A stretch of 64,000 nt of DNA from Archegozetes longisetosus (Eukaryota > Arthropoda > Arachnida > Sarcoptiformes > Trhypochthoniidae). Location of the stretch: NCBI GenBank assembly GCA_018873245.2, contig JAEMBT020000003.1:8575843-8639842 (forward strand), read 5' to 3'. The notes under the pieces were generated by a model. It was not told the origin of the DNA, ran no database searches, and saw nothing but the letters and a program-made list of their open reading frames with translations. Numbering within the stretch: the first letter of the stretch is position 1; every line of letters starts with the position of its first letter. The translations under genes and the position numbers were made by a program. Below, piece after piece: positions 34,363 through 46,300 of the stretch.

Positions 34363-36606
34363 ATGACAACTCAATTGAAAGTTTCGTTAGGAATATTTTG
34401 GGATATCGAGAATTGTTGTATTCCTTTGCGTAAGACAACGTCAAATGTTGTTAAAGGTATAAGAGAATATATACAATCTAAACATCCCGAATGCGGCTTC
34501 CCTAAAGAGTTTAGGTGTGTTTGCGATTCATCCAAACTGAATCCAAGAGTGTCTGAGGGTTTGAATAATAGTGGAGTCGATGTTTTGCATGTAAACTCTA
34601 TGAGCAAGAATGCAGCAGATGATAAACTCGCAGAACTTATAGATTCGTTTGTTGATAAGTTTGGCTCTGGTTCTGTTTTGGTTGTAATGACAAGTGATAT
34701 CAATTTTCGTAAACCTATTCTTAAGGCTAGGCAAAAAGACTTAGTAGTTGTCTTAATCCATGGCAAAAATTGTTCTCAAGACTTGAAAAATTTAGTCAAC
34801 GAGACCTATTTGTTCGATGAGGTCACTAAAGGTGCTGAGAATGCCAATCAAGACAATACCATTCCATTAATGCCAGGTTTTTGTTATAATCTGCTCTCTT
34901 AATATTCAAACTCAACATTTTTATCACTTATAGCACACTTGAAAGTTTTCAATTTGCCGAATAATGTCCCAATCGATAGCATTCGCGGCCGTTTATCTAA
35001 ACTCTCTGAGAATTGTGGCGGAAAGGTTGGTGTAATAAATGATGGAAGTGCTTTAATTCGATTCGCATGTCAGTCAGACGCCCAAAGAGCTCTTCAGAGA
35101 ATGAATGGTGAAGACTGTTTTGGCTGTAGACTTAAGTTATTACTGATTGAAGGCGATCCAAATCAAGCTGAACAAAGTTCCCTGAGCGAAACTTTGATTC
35201 AAACACCAGTTAGTAGTGATTGCAAATCAGTCATCAGAGGTTTAGAAACGAAAAAGGATCAGAATTTGACCAAAATAGTTCGTAAGATTGTGGCAGACTG
35301 GAAAGATAATCAAATTAATCCCAATTTGATTGTTTCTGTTGAGCGAAATACTAAGAAAGCTCAAGAAGATGGAAAAGTGACTCTGTTTGTGACTGCTGTC
35401 AGTGCAGAGGCCACTAAAAAGTTGATAAATGGCGCAAAACAATATATCAATCCATCACATGGCATAAAATGGGACGAGTTCAGAGAATTGAAATCGCGAC
35501 AAGCAAATGATAAAATACTTTCACCAAATAATGAGAACAATAACCCTGGGCCAAAGTTGTCAAAGAAAGCACCTTCTTTGTCGAATTTATCGAAACCAAA
35601 TGTTCCCCTGAGTCAATCACAACCAAATGTTGAGCAAAAGTTGGCGAACGATGACTGTAAGTCGGTTATCAGGGGACTCGAAACTAAAAAGGATCAGAAT
35701 GTGGCTAAAGTTGTTCGCAAATTAGTCAGTAGTTGGAATGACAGCCAAATTAATCAAAATTTTATAGTATCTGTTGACCGCAATACAAAACAGGCCCAGG
35801 AAGACGGAAAAGTGACTCTTTTTGTGACCGCAACTAACTCAGAATCTTCTAGAAAATTGGTGGATGGGGCCAAGAAATATATCAATCCCAATGAGAAGAT
35901 TAAATGGACTCATTATATATCAAGGCCAAATCGGACCGAAAGTGTATGTAGTGATGAAAGTATTGCATCAGGTAGTTCCCAAGTTGTTAATGAAAAGCCC
36001 AATAAAGGCAAAAAGAATAAGCTAACTGAAGCCCAGCTCAAGCATGAGCTCAGCAATATTCGATTGAATATGAAACTGTTTGCCGGATTTCTCTATGACA
36101 GTACTTCAGATGTAGATTATTTGAATCAATTATATGTCAATTTGAAATCCATGCAAACAAAGTATATTGCTAAATATGTCAATACTTTCCAAAGTCCCGT
36201 AAATAAGGAAATTCAAGATATCAATACTGATCTTGAAGGTTTATTCACTATTTATGAGAAAAAGTTTGGAAAGCATTCATTACCTGCTAAGAATCAGTCC
36301 ACAAGTGTCAAGACAAAAAATATGTCAGTCATTCTCGGATTCATTACCCAAGAAAAAGATGATGTCCTTCAAGTAGTTCGAAACATTATCTCTCGTTGGA
36401 ATGATAGCCGAATTTCACCTGACGATATAACTGCTGTGAGTCGTGACACAAAGTGGAAGTCACGCGATGGCAAAGCCATGCTCTTTGTGACTGCGAAAAA
36501 TCGTAATAAAAACAAACTAATCATTCAAGTGGCTAAAAGCAAATTCAACAATAACGAAGCAAAGTTACTTTGGAATAAATACGACGGAAAAAACAAGGCC
36601 AATTAG
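34363..36606 (+). CDS. MARF1: MARF1-like NYN nuclease/RRM protein with three tandem copies of an unrecognised domain
   Basis: MARF1 is an RNA-binding regulator with an NYN (PIN-like) endoribonuclease domain, an RRM and a row of LOTUS domains. Two exons, 34363-34876 and 34934-36606 (57-bp intron, phase 1), give 728 residues. NYN is at about 8-155, with FWDIENC (Asp14), KNAADDKL (Asp86/87) and MTSDINF (Asp112) supplying the acidic active-site residues. The RRM at about 174-246 has the MARF1 signature LSENCGGKV and RMNGEDCFGCR. Repeats at about 267-358, 412-501 and 635-723 share VIxGLxT, VVRxxxxxWxDxxI, V.R.T and LFVTA. Copies 1 and 2 are close to 70% identical. I cannot find LOTUS motifs. The start ATG has an AAA context and no upstream frame. 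ATTAAA at 36755-36760 is a possible poly(A) signal. Confidence 0.85.
35218..36588 (+). other. Triplicated ~90-residue domain of unknown family in the MARF1-like protein
   Basis: Copies lie at 35218-35493, 35653-35922 and 36322-36588, all within one exon. Copies 1 and 2 share long identical runs (DCKSVIRGLETKKDQN, then AQEDGKVTLFVTA), so they duplicated recently. Copy 3 is diverged and follows a Lys-rich and helical spacer. The alternation of a helix (KVVRKLVSSW), a strand-like segment (IVSVDRNT) and a second strand and helix (VTLFVTA...KLVDGAKKYI) loosely recalls small alpha/beta nucleic-acid-binding domains such as the C-terminal domain of L1 ORF1p. That comparison is a guess from pattern alone. 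Confidence 0.8.
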
Positions 36607-37565
36607 GCTTTCGTTTAGACTCCGTCAAATTAATTCTCATTTTAATTACTTGTAATATCGATCTTCAACTGTAAAATAATTCAGTTTTAGTCTGAATATT
36701 ACAAGTATATAAATATAATTAATTCAATATAACGTCTTAATGGGGATTTTATTGATTAAAGTTGTATTGAATTGTTATGTTGTTTGCAATCAAATAGTCC
36801 CGTCAATTGTGTAACTTTCGTGGTCATATTTGATTATGTTTATTCTCGAATACATATGACATAAATGAGTAACTACTTCTTGTTTAGTTAATAATTGTCT
36901 AATTACCTAAATAACATTGACGTGACATATTTTCATTGGTTCAATACGATTGTTATCGAAGTTATATATTTAGAATTCCGAAGCAGATTCTGCTTCAATT
37001 AAAGTTTTATTAGAATTCAAACAATTGTATGAAACATTTCAACAATATGTTTGTCCAAATTTAAGTTTCAATTTTTATTTCACTTTTATTCAGTTTTATT
37101 CAGTTGATTCACGAAATCTATCAAAGTTTTGGTGAAGTAACTAAATGTTAAGTTTATTGATGTATTGAAACTTAGTATTTTGATGAATGCGTTTTATTGT
37201 TGAGAAATAAATTATTTTGATCAGCAACTCTCAAATCTAATCAAAACTTAATTGCGATAAACTTAAACTAAGTTCACTCGTTCTAAAGTTCTGGAGATTT
37301 GATCTCTAGACTAAAACTTTGAACATAGTTTGCAAAACTTTTAGTATTGGAAAATTATCGATAATTCAAACATAAATAACGTATAAGAAAAGTCTGATTT
37401 ACAACGCTTTCATGTGTTTTCATAGCATTGCATAAGAATAGTAATAATTTTGATAAAATCATTACCAAATATGATATGAAGTTCAATATTAAAACTAATT
37501 AAGTAAATAATTATTACAATTTGGATAACTGCATTTCTCAATATAGTCACACTTGAAATCAAATT
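36607..37565. other. Intergenic interval between MARF1-like gene and GULO
   Basis: Very AT-rich, about 960 bp. It holds the 3' end of the MARF1-like gene and the presumed promoter of GULO. No coding sequence is seen. Confidence 0.5.
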
Positions 37566-39373
37566 ATGGGAATTGAGGTAAGAGTTTATTTGCAACAAAA
37601 TTATAAATTTGGGCAAATAATCAAATTTAAAATTTGAATTAAAAATAAAGGCGAAAGGACTCAAAAATTTCAGTTTCACTAATTGGTCCAAGACGTATTC
37701 ATGTGAACCAGAATTATATTTTATTCCGCAAAATGTCGAAGAATTGAGAGAAGTATTAATTTGATGAGATCCTGTTTTTCGATGAATTATTTTTCAAATT
37801 TATTATTTTTGAATCTATTGCTGAAAACAGATATTATTTTTGGCCAAAAGCTGTAATAAACGAGTTCGAGTGGTGGGTTGCGGTCACTCTCCATCTGACA
37901 TCTGTTGTACCAATGACTATATGATTAATTTAAGTTATTTTAATAAAGTCCTCGATGTGAACCGAGAGTCGAATACAATTAAAGTGGAGGCTGGAATCAC
38001 TTTTAGTGAGCTTAATGCACACCTGGATAAACACAAACTCGCATTTCCTGTGTATGCACTGGCAAATTAGATTTTAATTCAATTTAAATAATCTACCCAG
38101 AAGCTTTCATTTTTGTTATTTGTTCTTGCTTTAAAACTAATTTTGAGCAACTCATGTGCTGTTCCTCTAAATGTTGTTTTGTTTTTAGCCTAGGATCAGT
38201 TTCAGAATTAACGGTCGCGGGAGTGATCAGCACAGGCACCCATGGAACAGGTGCCAAGTTCGGTATTATATCTAGTTATGTATTAGATATGGAATTGATT
38301 ACGACATCTGGCGACACAATTAAGTGTTCTCACAATGAGAACACTGATGTATTTATGTCAACACTTTGTGGTTTGGGAGCCATTGGTATCATAATCCGAG
38401 TGACTCTTCAGTGTGAACCTGCATTTCTCCTCTACCAGTACAACTATCCGTCAACTCTGGATGAAGTGCTCGAAGATTTGAACGATCAAATTGAAAGCTG
38501 TGATCATTTCCGATTCTTATGGTTTCCACACACGAATTGCGTTTCGGTTTCAAATAATGGTAGGATTTATAACAAAAAGGTAACTAGATACTCAAGATTC
38601 CAAACTGCTTACAATTGGTTCTGGAATTACGGAATTGGTTATTATACACTCGAGTTTGCTTATTGGGTCAGCACTTATTATCAGCCATTAGTGCCATATA
38701 TTAATCGCATCTATTTTTGGTTGATTTACTCCAAACCACAAGAAAGGATTGATGTCAGTCATAAAGTGTTCAACTTTGAGTGTCTTTTCAAACAACATGT
38801 CAACGAATGGTCTATTCCTAGGTATTAACTTTATTCATTCAAGTTTAAGTTATCAAACTCGTCATCAAATATGATCTGAACTTATTTTTGATTTGGTTTA
38901 GTGAGAAAACGGCTAAAGTATTGACTGAATTGAAGAGCTGGATCGAATCAACTCCAAATATCTACGTCCACTTTCCTGTTGAGGTTCGCTTTGTAAAAGG
39001 CGATGATATTTATTTGAGCCCAGCATTTGGTCGCGATTCAACATTTATTAATATAATTATGTATCGACCTTATGGTAAAGATGTATCTCATTCCGAATAT
39101 TGGGATCAATACGAAAAGATAATGAAAGAGGCCGGCGGTAGACCACATTGGGCAAAAGTAATTCTAGTAGAATATTACATTTTTGTTGTATTGAATTTTA
39201 ATTTTTATTGTATTATTGAATTTTGACTTTTATGATAGGCTCATAGAGAAACTGCAGCTGATTTTGTGAAAATGTATCCGTACTTCAGAGCCTGGTCTCA
39301 AGTTAGGAAGCGATTGGATCCGATTAATATGTTAGTCAATTCATATCTATCAAGAATTTTAGTTGAATTATAA
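37566..39373 (+). CDS. GULO: L-gulonolactone oxidase (vitamin C synthesis), six exons
   Basis: GULO is an ER-membrane FAD enzyme that oxidises L-gulono-1,4-lactone to the precursor of ascorbate. Exons: 37566-37577, 37651-37752, 37831-38051, 38189-38821, 38902-39157 and 39239-39373, with introns of 73-137 bp and all phases continuous, give 452 residues (mammalian enzyme 440). The FAD-binding segment [12 protein letters not shown] holds His57, equivalent to the rat histidine that carries covalent FAD. Other landmarks are [23 protein letters not shown], the ALO domain stretch [12 protein letters not shown], and the HWAK motif (405-408). The first exon (MGIE before GTAAGA) and its acceptor are the least certain part, since the second exon has no ATG and is closed upstream by TAA. 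AATAAA lies at 39572-39577. The enzyme looks intact. Confidence 0.93.
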
Positions 39374-39965
39374 GATCAGCTATTGTATAGTATAATTATA
39401 TCTGTAGTTCTATTGATTGAATTTATCTTACATTCAAACATTCGAGCATTTATACGAAATACATTGACTTTAATACTAAACAAATCAATAACATTAGTAT
39501 GTCTCCTTAAATAATTGTAAAGGATTCTTCATGCGCAGGTTTCTTAATGATTGATTGTAAGTTTTGAATACAATAAAAAGTCGCAGCTATTGTAGTCTAT
39601 ATTTTCACAATTGTTTAAATCCATAGCATTTGTTTGAATTATTTTCAGAGCATTTAATTGAGAAGTTTTCAAGATTAATAAAGTTTGTCATTATTATTTT
39701 CTACATTACTTGATTTTTGTTATTTTGTTTTTTCGTTATTTTATTTGTTTTATAGCAGACTGTCATAAATCTCGTAAAATTACATTAAAGTTAATCGGTA
39801 TTCAATTGATTAGTTAGTGAAGTGAAAGTTTTGCAGGTTGTCTAATATAATAGATGTCACTAGCAATAGACGCAAATGTGAAACCAAGTCAAGTTTAAAT
39901 TTGTTGTTGTTTAAATGCGTTGACATTTTGTCAATATTTAAGTAATAAATAGAAATCAATTTGAA
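39374..39965. other. Intergenic interval between GULO and SNRNP35
   Basis: About 590 bp. It holds the GULO 3' UTR with AATAAA at 39572-39577 and the probable SNRNP35 promoter. No coding sequence is seen. Confidence 0.6.
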
Positions 39966-41406
39966 ATGAGTTATGAACAATGGAATCCAATAGCAGTTGA
40001 TTATGACCCAATCAAAGTGGCAAGTATTGACGCGACTGATACTCAGCCACACGATAAGGCTCTCATCAGGGCTTTAAAGGTATTTATATTCATACCTTTA
40101 AGTTTATATTATATTATTATATTACTTTATATCTTATTTATATTTCAGTCAAAATATACTCCAGACCCAAACATTGAGAGTGATTCAAAATGTGTTATAT
40201 TTGTGGCGCGGTTAGATTGCAATACAAATGAACAAACTCTTCAAAAGGTTTACAATTATTTTGATTTATGTTTAAATCTTATTCAATTAAACAAAAACAA
40301 TCATTTTAAATATGAGGAATTATATAACTGCAGAAACCAATCGGTTAATATTAATCTGTTAGAGGAATTAACCAACAGATTTATTAATGTCTTTCAATAA
40401 AGATTAAAATTGATTTTATTTTTTCTCTTTTGTAGAAAATTGTAGAAAAAAGTTTACCAACTTATGTGAGCAATAGCTTTAAGTTGTATTAATCGGTTTA
40501 AAGTTGAACTCTTTATTCATTTTTTGATGATTTCCATTTAATTTCAAAATTGTTTTTCAAAAATCTTTATCTTAAGAACTAATCTATTCTTCATATTTGA
40601 TACCCATAAGAAGAAATTTAATATTTTTAATGACAGACTCATATTGAGAAACACTAAAATTATGAGTTAAGAAATTTTTTCTTTAAATCTTAATTCTGTA
40701 AAAACTTAATCTTTTTGAAAGAGCATTAAAGTCATAAAAATGATTAAATTTGCAAATAATTTTGGATTCGATTTAAAATTGTGAGATTTTAGTCAAAGCG
40801 ATACTTTTTTGCTTATAGAATGAATTTTTTGACTTGACTTGTTTGAGCCTCATTTCAATTAAAAAGTGATTTGATTTTCGTTAACTTAATATCAATTTTA
40901 ACTTAATATTAATTCATTGAATCAAACAGTTTTTCTCCAAATATGGGTCGATAGTGAGTTTGCGATTAGTTCGCGATATCGTCACTGGTTTTTCCAAACG
41001 ATACGCATTTATCGAGTATAAGGATCGGAGAACTGCTAAAAAAGTTTACGAACAAACCAATAATGCAATAATTGATGGCAGAAAGATTTTAGTGGATTAC
41101 GAATGCGAGCGAACCATGTCTGGATGGAAACCAAGACGTTTAGGGGGAGGGTTTGGAGGTAAGAAGGAGTCGGGACAACTCAGGTTCGGCTGTAGAGATA
41201 GGCCTTGGAAGAGACCCATCAGATTAAGTACTAGTTATGGTGATCGCGGCAGAGATGAGGGCCATTCCAGTAAATCACTAAAAGTTTATGATAAAAGAGT
41301 TGAGAGAAGTGAGAGAAACGAGAAAAATGAGAGTCACAACCAATCCCGTTATCATCATTATCATCATGATGATCGAGAATATGATAGTAGAAGGCAGAAG
41401 AAGTAG
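39966..41406 (+). CDS. SNRNP35: U11/U12 small nuclear ribonucleoprotein 35 kDa protein
   Basis: This RRM protein belongs to the U11/U12 di-snRNP, which recognises U12-type introns in the nucleus. Exons 39966-40079, 40149-40247 and 40930-41406 (all phase 0) give 229 residues (human 246). The family N-terminus is clear: WNPIAVDYDP, then SIDATDTQPHDKAL. The RRM has RNP2 IFVARL and RNP1 RYAFIEYK, joined across intron 2 by FFSKYGSIVSLRLVRD. It is followed by the conserved GWKPRRLGGGFGGKKESGQ block. The tail is Arg/Glu/His-rich as in homologues. The third exon starts at 40930 after AACAG; starting instead at the nearer TAG would lose FSKYGSIV. Introns are 69 bp and 682 bp. ATTAAA at 41563-41568 may serve polyadenylation. 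Confidence 0.95.
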
Positions 41407-43307
41407 AAGTATTGGATGCACGCGACCATTATTCACATTTGCAGATGAGTATCAGTTGCCACCAATTATCTCCGCCCCGACATTGGATCGAACTGAGCAA
41501 TAACTTAATTAAAGGAGAAATACTTGTAAATATCTTAATGAGTTTTAAAAACGCAAAGTTATATTAAATAATGTCTCCTGCTGGGAGAACTGAGTGTTTG
41601 TCTTATGAAAATAGGATCACTTGCGAACTATACTCAGGAATTTAGAGTTGTTGTAATCCCTAATCGTTGGTCTCTATTCACTGTTTCTACCCATAAAGTA
41701 CTCCTCGCGACTTGATTTACAACTTGACTGCAAATCTCTGTTTTCAATTGTAATCAACTCAATATTCTATTCACTTAGCTCTAAACATATGCACCTCTTC
41801 TGCTGTTTCGAAGCAATGAAATTGTCTGCTCTCTCTTTCCATAAATTAAATGGACATTTATTAAAGAATTATTCATGTAATGAAACACTGGTACTCTCTG
41901 ACCTTCCTCCAAATATAATCTCCTAATCTTCTCTCTGATGTCTCGTCTTTCTCTCCTCTTGGATTTTTCATTTGTTTATGATTTGCTAACACGCAATTAT
42001 TAGTAAGATATTGTTGTTGTTATGATTTGGCTTTTTACCTTTGATACAGCCACAATTGTTAAAACCTCATGTTAAAATTGAAAATATTTATTTTGATTAA
42101 ATAGAAGATTTTCTTACAATAAACTCATAATATTTTTAGCAGCAGTTATTCTGGGTTGAAAAGTTTGAAACTATGTACAAGTTTTCATTGAACTGCAAAG
42201 CAAAGTATTAGCAATCAATCAAATATTATAATTGCATACGCTTTGCACCTCTATTGAAATTCTTAACATATGTCTGATTTGAGTTATCGATAAGGCATTA
42301 CTTTTGGAAATGTCTTCATTTTTACGATTTGAAGGTAAAGATAATTTATGAGCTTTAATAAAAATAAACTGGTTAATTCAATAATAATATATAGCAATGC
42401 ATGACTTGATATCCTATTATAGTTAATCTCTTTCCTAGTCGGTAGCGCACAAGACAGTAATCTTCGGCAAACTTTGAACAGACGTAATCTAATTGGGTCG
42501 ACGAACCATGAGATTCACTTTAAAGATTTGATGTGCTTTTATTGAAAAGCTATACATCAGTAATAAAAAACATGTCTATGACTTACTATAATTGCCAGTT
42601 TGATAGTTGGAAACCTCTACATATCTTTACAATTGGTAAACCTTTTATTTTTGTGCACTACAATAGTCTGCTTCTGAGGTTAGAACGACTGAAAAGCAGC
42701 ACAACACGACTATCTCCTATAGCTAGAAAAGTGGTGTATTATCGTGAATCAAGTTTATAACTAGAATGCAGTGCATGCTGCAATGGCTAGCATTTCATGC
42801 ATTATAGGGCGAGTCGCTGTTAGATTGTGTAATATGAGTGTTTAATGTCATATCTTCAGGCATCCAATCTTAAGGCACGCGTCTCTCACTTTTGCGTAGA
42901 TTAACATTTTTCTTCTTAATTTATGTTTCATTTGAGCTCTATTTTACCATTTTATGGCTGCAATTATTCTGCATTCAACTCACAATCATTTGGTAATTAG
43001 AGGTTTTCTAACTATTAAAGTTCATCAGTCAATACTATGTTTAGAATGAGCTTTTGCTTGATTCTCTTGTCTCTCATTTCCTGTTCTTTGTCATTGAAGG
43101 AATGTTTCCGAACAAAATTATAAGATTGCAATTAAAGCTTGATATCCGAAAGATAACTCTTTGAAGACGTGAAAGCAGTACTAATACCCATTATGCTGTT
43201 TATCATTAGGCTATTTATCATTCTAAATATACTATTTTAAAATCATTAAAAATTCAATAGATCTTTAGTGTATAATTAAAACAGAGCATAAATTAAAGGA
43301 TTAAGAG

Positions 43308-43312
<5 letters not shown>

Positions 43313-43363
<51 letters not shown>
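43313..43363. repeat. (GA)n microsatellite
   Basis: About 25 uninterrupted GA units on the plus strand in the long interval left of the KLF-like gene. Confidence 0.98.
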
Positions 43364-43366
<3 letters not shown>

Positions 43367-46300
43367 AGCTCTGATTTAGCTCAAGTTTCTAAATCACATG
43401 ATATTATTTTACGTTAGATGCAATGTTGAAGTTAAAAAAAATTCTTCTAATGCTGACTTCAATTTGATATACTTATTTTGAACTTTTTCAAGTCTTAGAC
43501 GTTTCTGTAAAACAAATCTAAGCTGAACGTTGAGAGTTTCTTTTATCGGAGTTTAAAAAAGTTTACGTTATAAATGATTGTTTATGCTCGAGATTAGTTG
43601 AACGACTCGAGTAAAAAGGCATTTAGTTATCAAAGATTCTTATTTTTATTACATAAGTACAGTACCTGTTCGTCCGCCAACAGTAGATTTGCACAAAAGT
43701 TAGTATGAATAGAAGGAAAATCAAGTCCTGTTTGGAAAGCGGCTATTTTTATAGTGTTTTTGTTCAAAGAGAATATCAAACAAGGTCTAAAAGTTATAAA
43801 AAGTAAACAATTACAGAAGTAGCTTCGAAGTGATATATTAAGATTAAATTTCTAACTTTAAAGTTCAAATAGTTACCTATTGAATAAATGAACGTCTGAA
43901 TCAATTTGAGTCTTTTAACAAAATCGTGACTTAGAATGTGAAGTCTGTATGAAATTATGGTAAAAAACTAATTACTGGTTTATATTCATCACTAATATAT
44001 TAAACTAACTAAGAATAACAGGTGTGCAATCAAAAGTTGCATGTATTTTCAAATTTTCGAGGCGTCAATTCATTTTAAATAATTGCTAAGGTTTGGATAT
44101 CTATATTCATTGACTAAGTGCAGGTATTTTACAAGCATTAGACATTAAATAGAAGTTTCATATTTGATAAAATGAGTTCAAAACAAGAAAATTTAGAAAT
44201 TGTGTACTTTACAGTAATAATTAGTTGCGTTGCACAATCTAAAATAAATTGCTAAATAATGCCTAACCTTTACAACAAGGATCCTGTCATGAACTTTGAC
44301 CTTATAAATTACAGGCCTAACTTAGGCTACAATAACTTTTATGTTTCTTATACATTACTTCAATCATTGCAGTATCGGTTAAGAGCATTTTCGGCTTCAA
44401 AAGCTTTACTCAGTTTGACGACAGTTTTTCTGGTGATTGACTTGAGGCAAAAATTTTAACTTTCCATCGCTTCGAGCGCTTACTAAATCGATGATAACTT
44501 TCTCAGTTAAAAACAAAACTTCTTTAAACTTTTTCAAACTGATGGAAACTAGTAATTGATATTTATTTAGTCGTTTTTTAGGTTTTTACTCTCAATTCAT
44601 ATAAAGCAGAATTTTAGATTAAAATTTTTCGAAAGTTTAGATTTAAAAATATGTTTTTTGTGTTTAAAGAAGAAAAATTTTCTTGAATTTAGTTCATTAC
44701 TGACGCGAGTCGTTAGATATATTAAACATATCACGCAAAGCTAGCCATTTATTTTTATTTTCCTGACACTTTGCAATTATTATCAATACGGGCATTGGAT
44801 AGTCTGTCAATGAAATGTCTGGCAGCCGATGGCCATTAAAAGGACTTTTCTTGCATTTTTAATGTCAGGCAATGGTTTGTAGCCCGATATGAGTTAAAAG
44901 TTGCGCAGCAAAAACATTAGCCATGATAGTAATAATAAATTGATGTGGTGTAGTATGACATCGTTAGTAAATTACTATTTTTCTTATACCTATTGTTGAC
45001 CCTCACATATTTAGTATTGATAAAACAGCACATGCTGCAAATTGACAAACATGTATTGAATTCTTTTTTCACTAACTTTTATCACTAGTGAAATCCTGGC
45101 AAGAATTTGTATTTTATTTGTAGATAATTATTTATCTAAATTGATTATCTTAATACCTACTGCTAATTTGAAGCTAATTTAATGTCCAAATCACGTAGCA
45201 TTTGTAGTAAATTCAGTGAGTCTTTCATTGCGCGCCTAAAGACTGAATATGCACTTATTCAATAACATTCACCTAAAAGCCAATCAAACTTCTCATAAAC
45301 TATTTTTGGACTCCAATTTGATACTAAGTAAAGATTTTCGGTACATGAAAGAAAATAATTATTTTGACTAAATTCATCTGATACAAGTCTTGAGCAGTTG
45401 TGGAGCAATTCAATTTTAGATTGATGTGGTTCAATTATTCCAATCAATTATATGAAATATTTTCACTTATCTCATAACATTTATCACTTAATCGTTATGA
45501 GAGAAATCTATTACTTTAAAAATGTTGTGCTCACTTAGTAGTAGACAAAATTCACAAAATTTTTGTTGTATACTAACAACAGAGTAGTTCAAAATGAAGT
45601 TTTGTCATTTAATTATTTCTCAAATAAGAAGAATTTAGGATTATCAGAAAGATAGATGTTTGAAACTTTTCATAAATCTATCTGTGGTGAAGATAGCTTT
45701 TGAAGAGCAAAATTAGATATAAATCTATATGATTTGATTGAGTGCAAAGACAGTTTAAATTAGTTGCCTCATAACATCTACACTACGAAACCTTTATCTC
45801 TATATCAGATTCCGTTTAATACGTGCGATCATCACATTCTTTGGTAAAAAGATTATTCTTTCAATGTTGAGTAAATTTTACGATTAGACTTAATTTATAA
45901 GACTTCTGACTCAATAGATAAAAGTCAGGTATTGCTTAAGGCAGTTAAGGGATTAAGTGAAGCAAGAATTGCATCTAAACTGCAATGTGGGCGCACTTTT
46001 GTCATAATATTTTATCATAGACTTGACCTGAGAAATAGATTATTGATTTATTTAATAATTATTTCATAGCTAAATGTCTGACAATTCTAGTAATTGCTTA
46101 CAGATATTTAATCTGAACAAAAGAATGTTTTCTTTGCTGAGTTTTATCATTTATATAATAATCTGATAGAAGAGAGAAAGCGTTTGACATAAGTTGTTCA
46201 TCCTATTATTGATATGAATAACTTATTGATGATTGTGAACATTTTGAAGATGACATCTTTAATGGTAGGATTGCGTGTTAGCTACACACAGATTCTATAG

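Noticed and set aside
34371..34766. Minus-strand frame opposite the NYN exon
   Set aside because: Antisense shadow of a clearly conserved coding exon.
42430..42520. tRNA-like stretch (GTCGGTAGCGC followed by a possible anticodon arm)
   Set aside because: The anticodon stem is imperfect, no convincing T-arm or acceptor stem follows, and box B is poor. At best it is a decayed tRNA-derived fragment.
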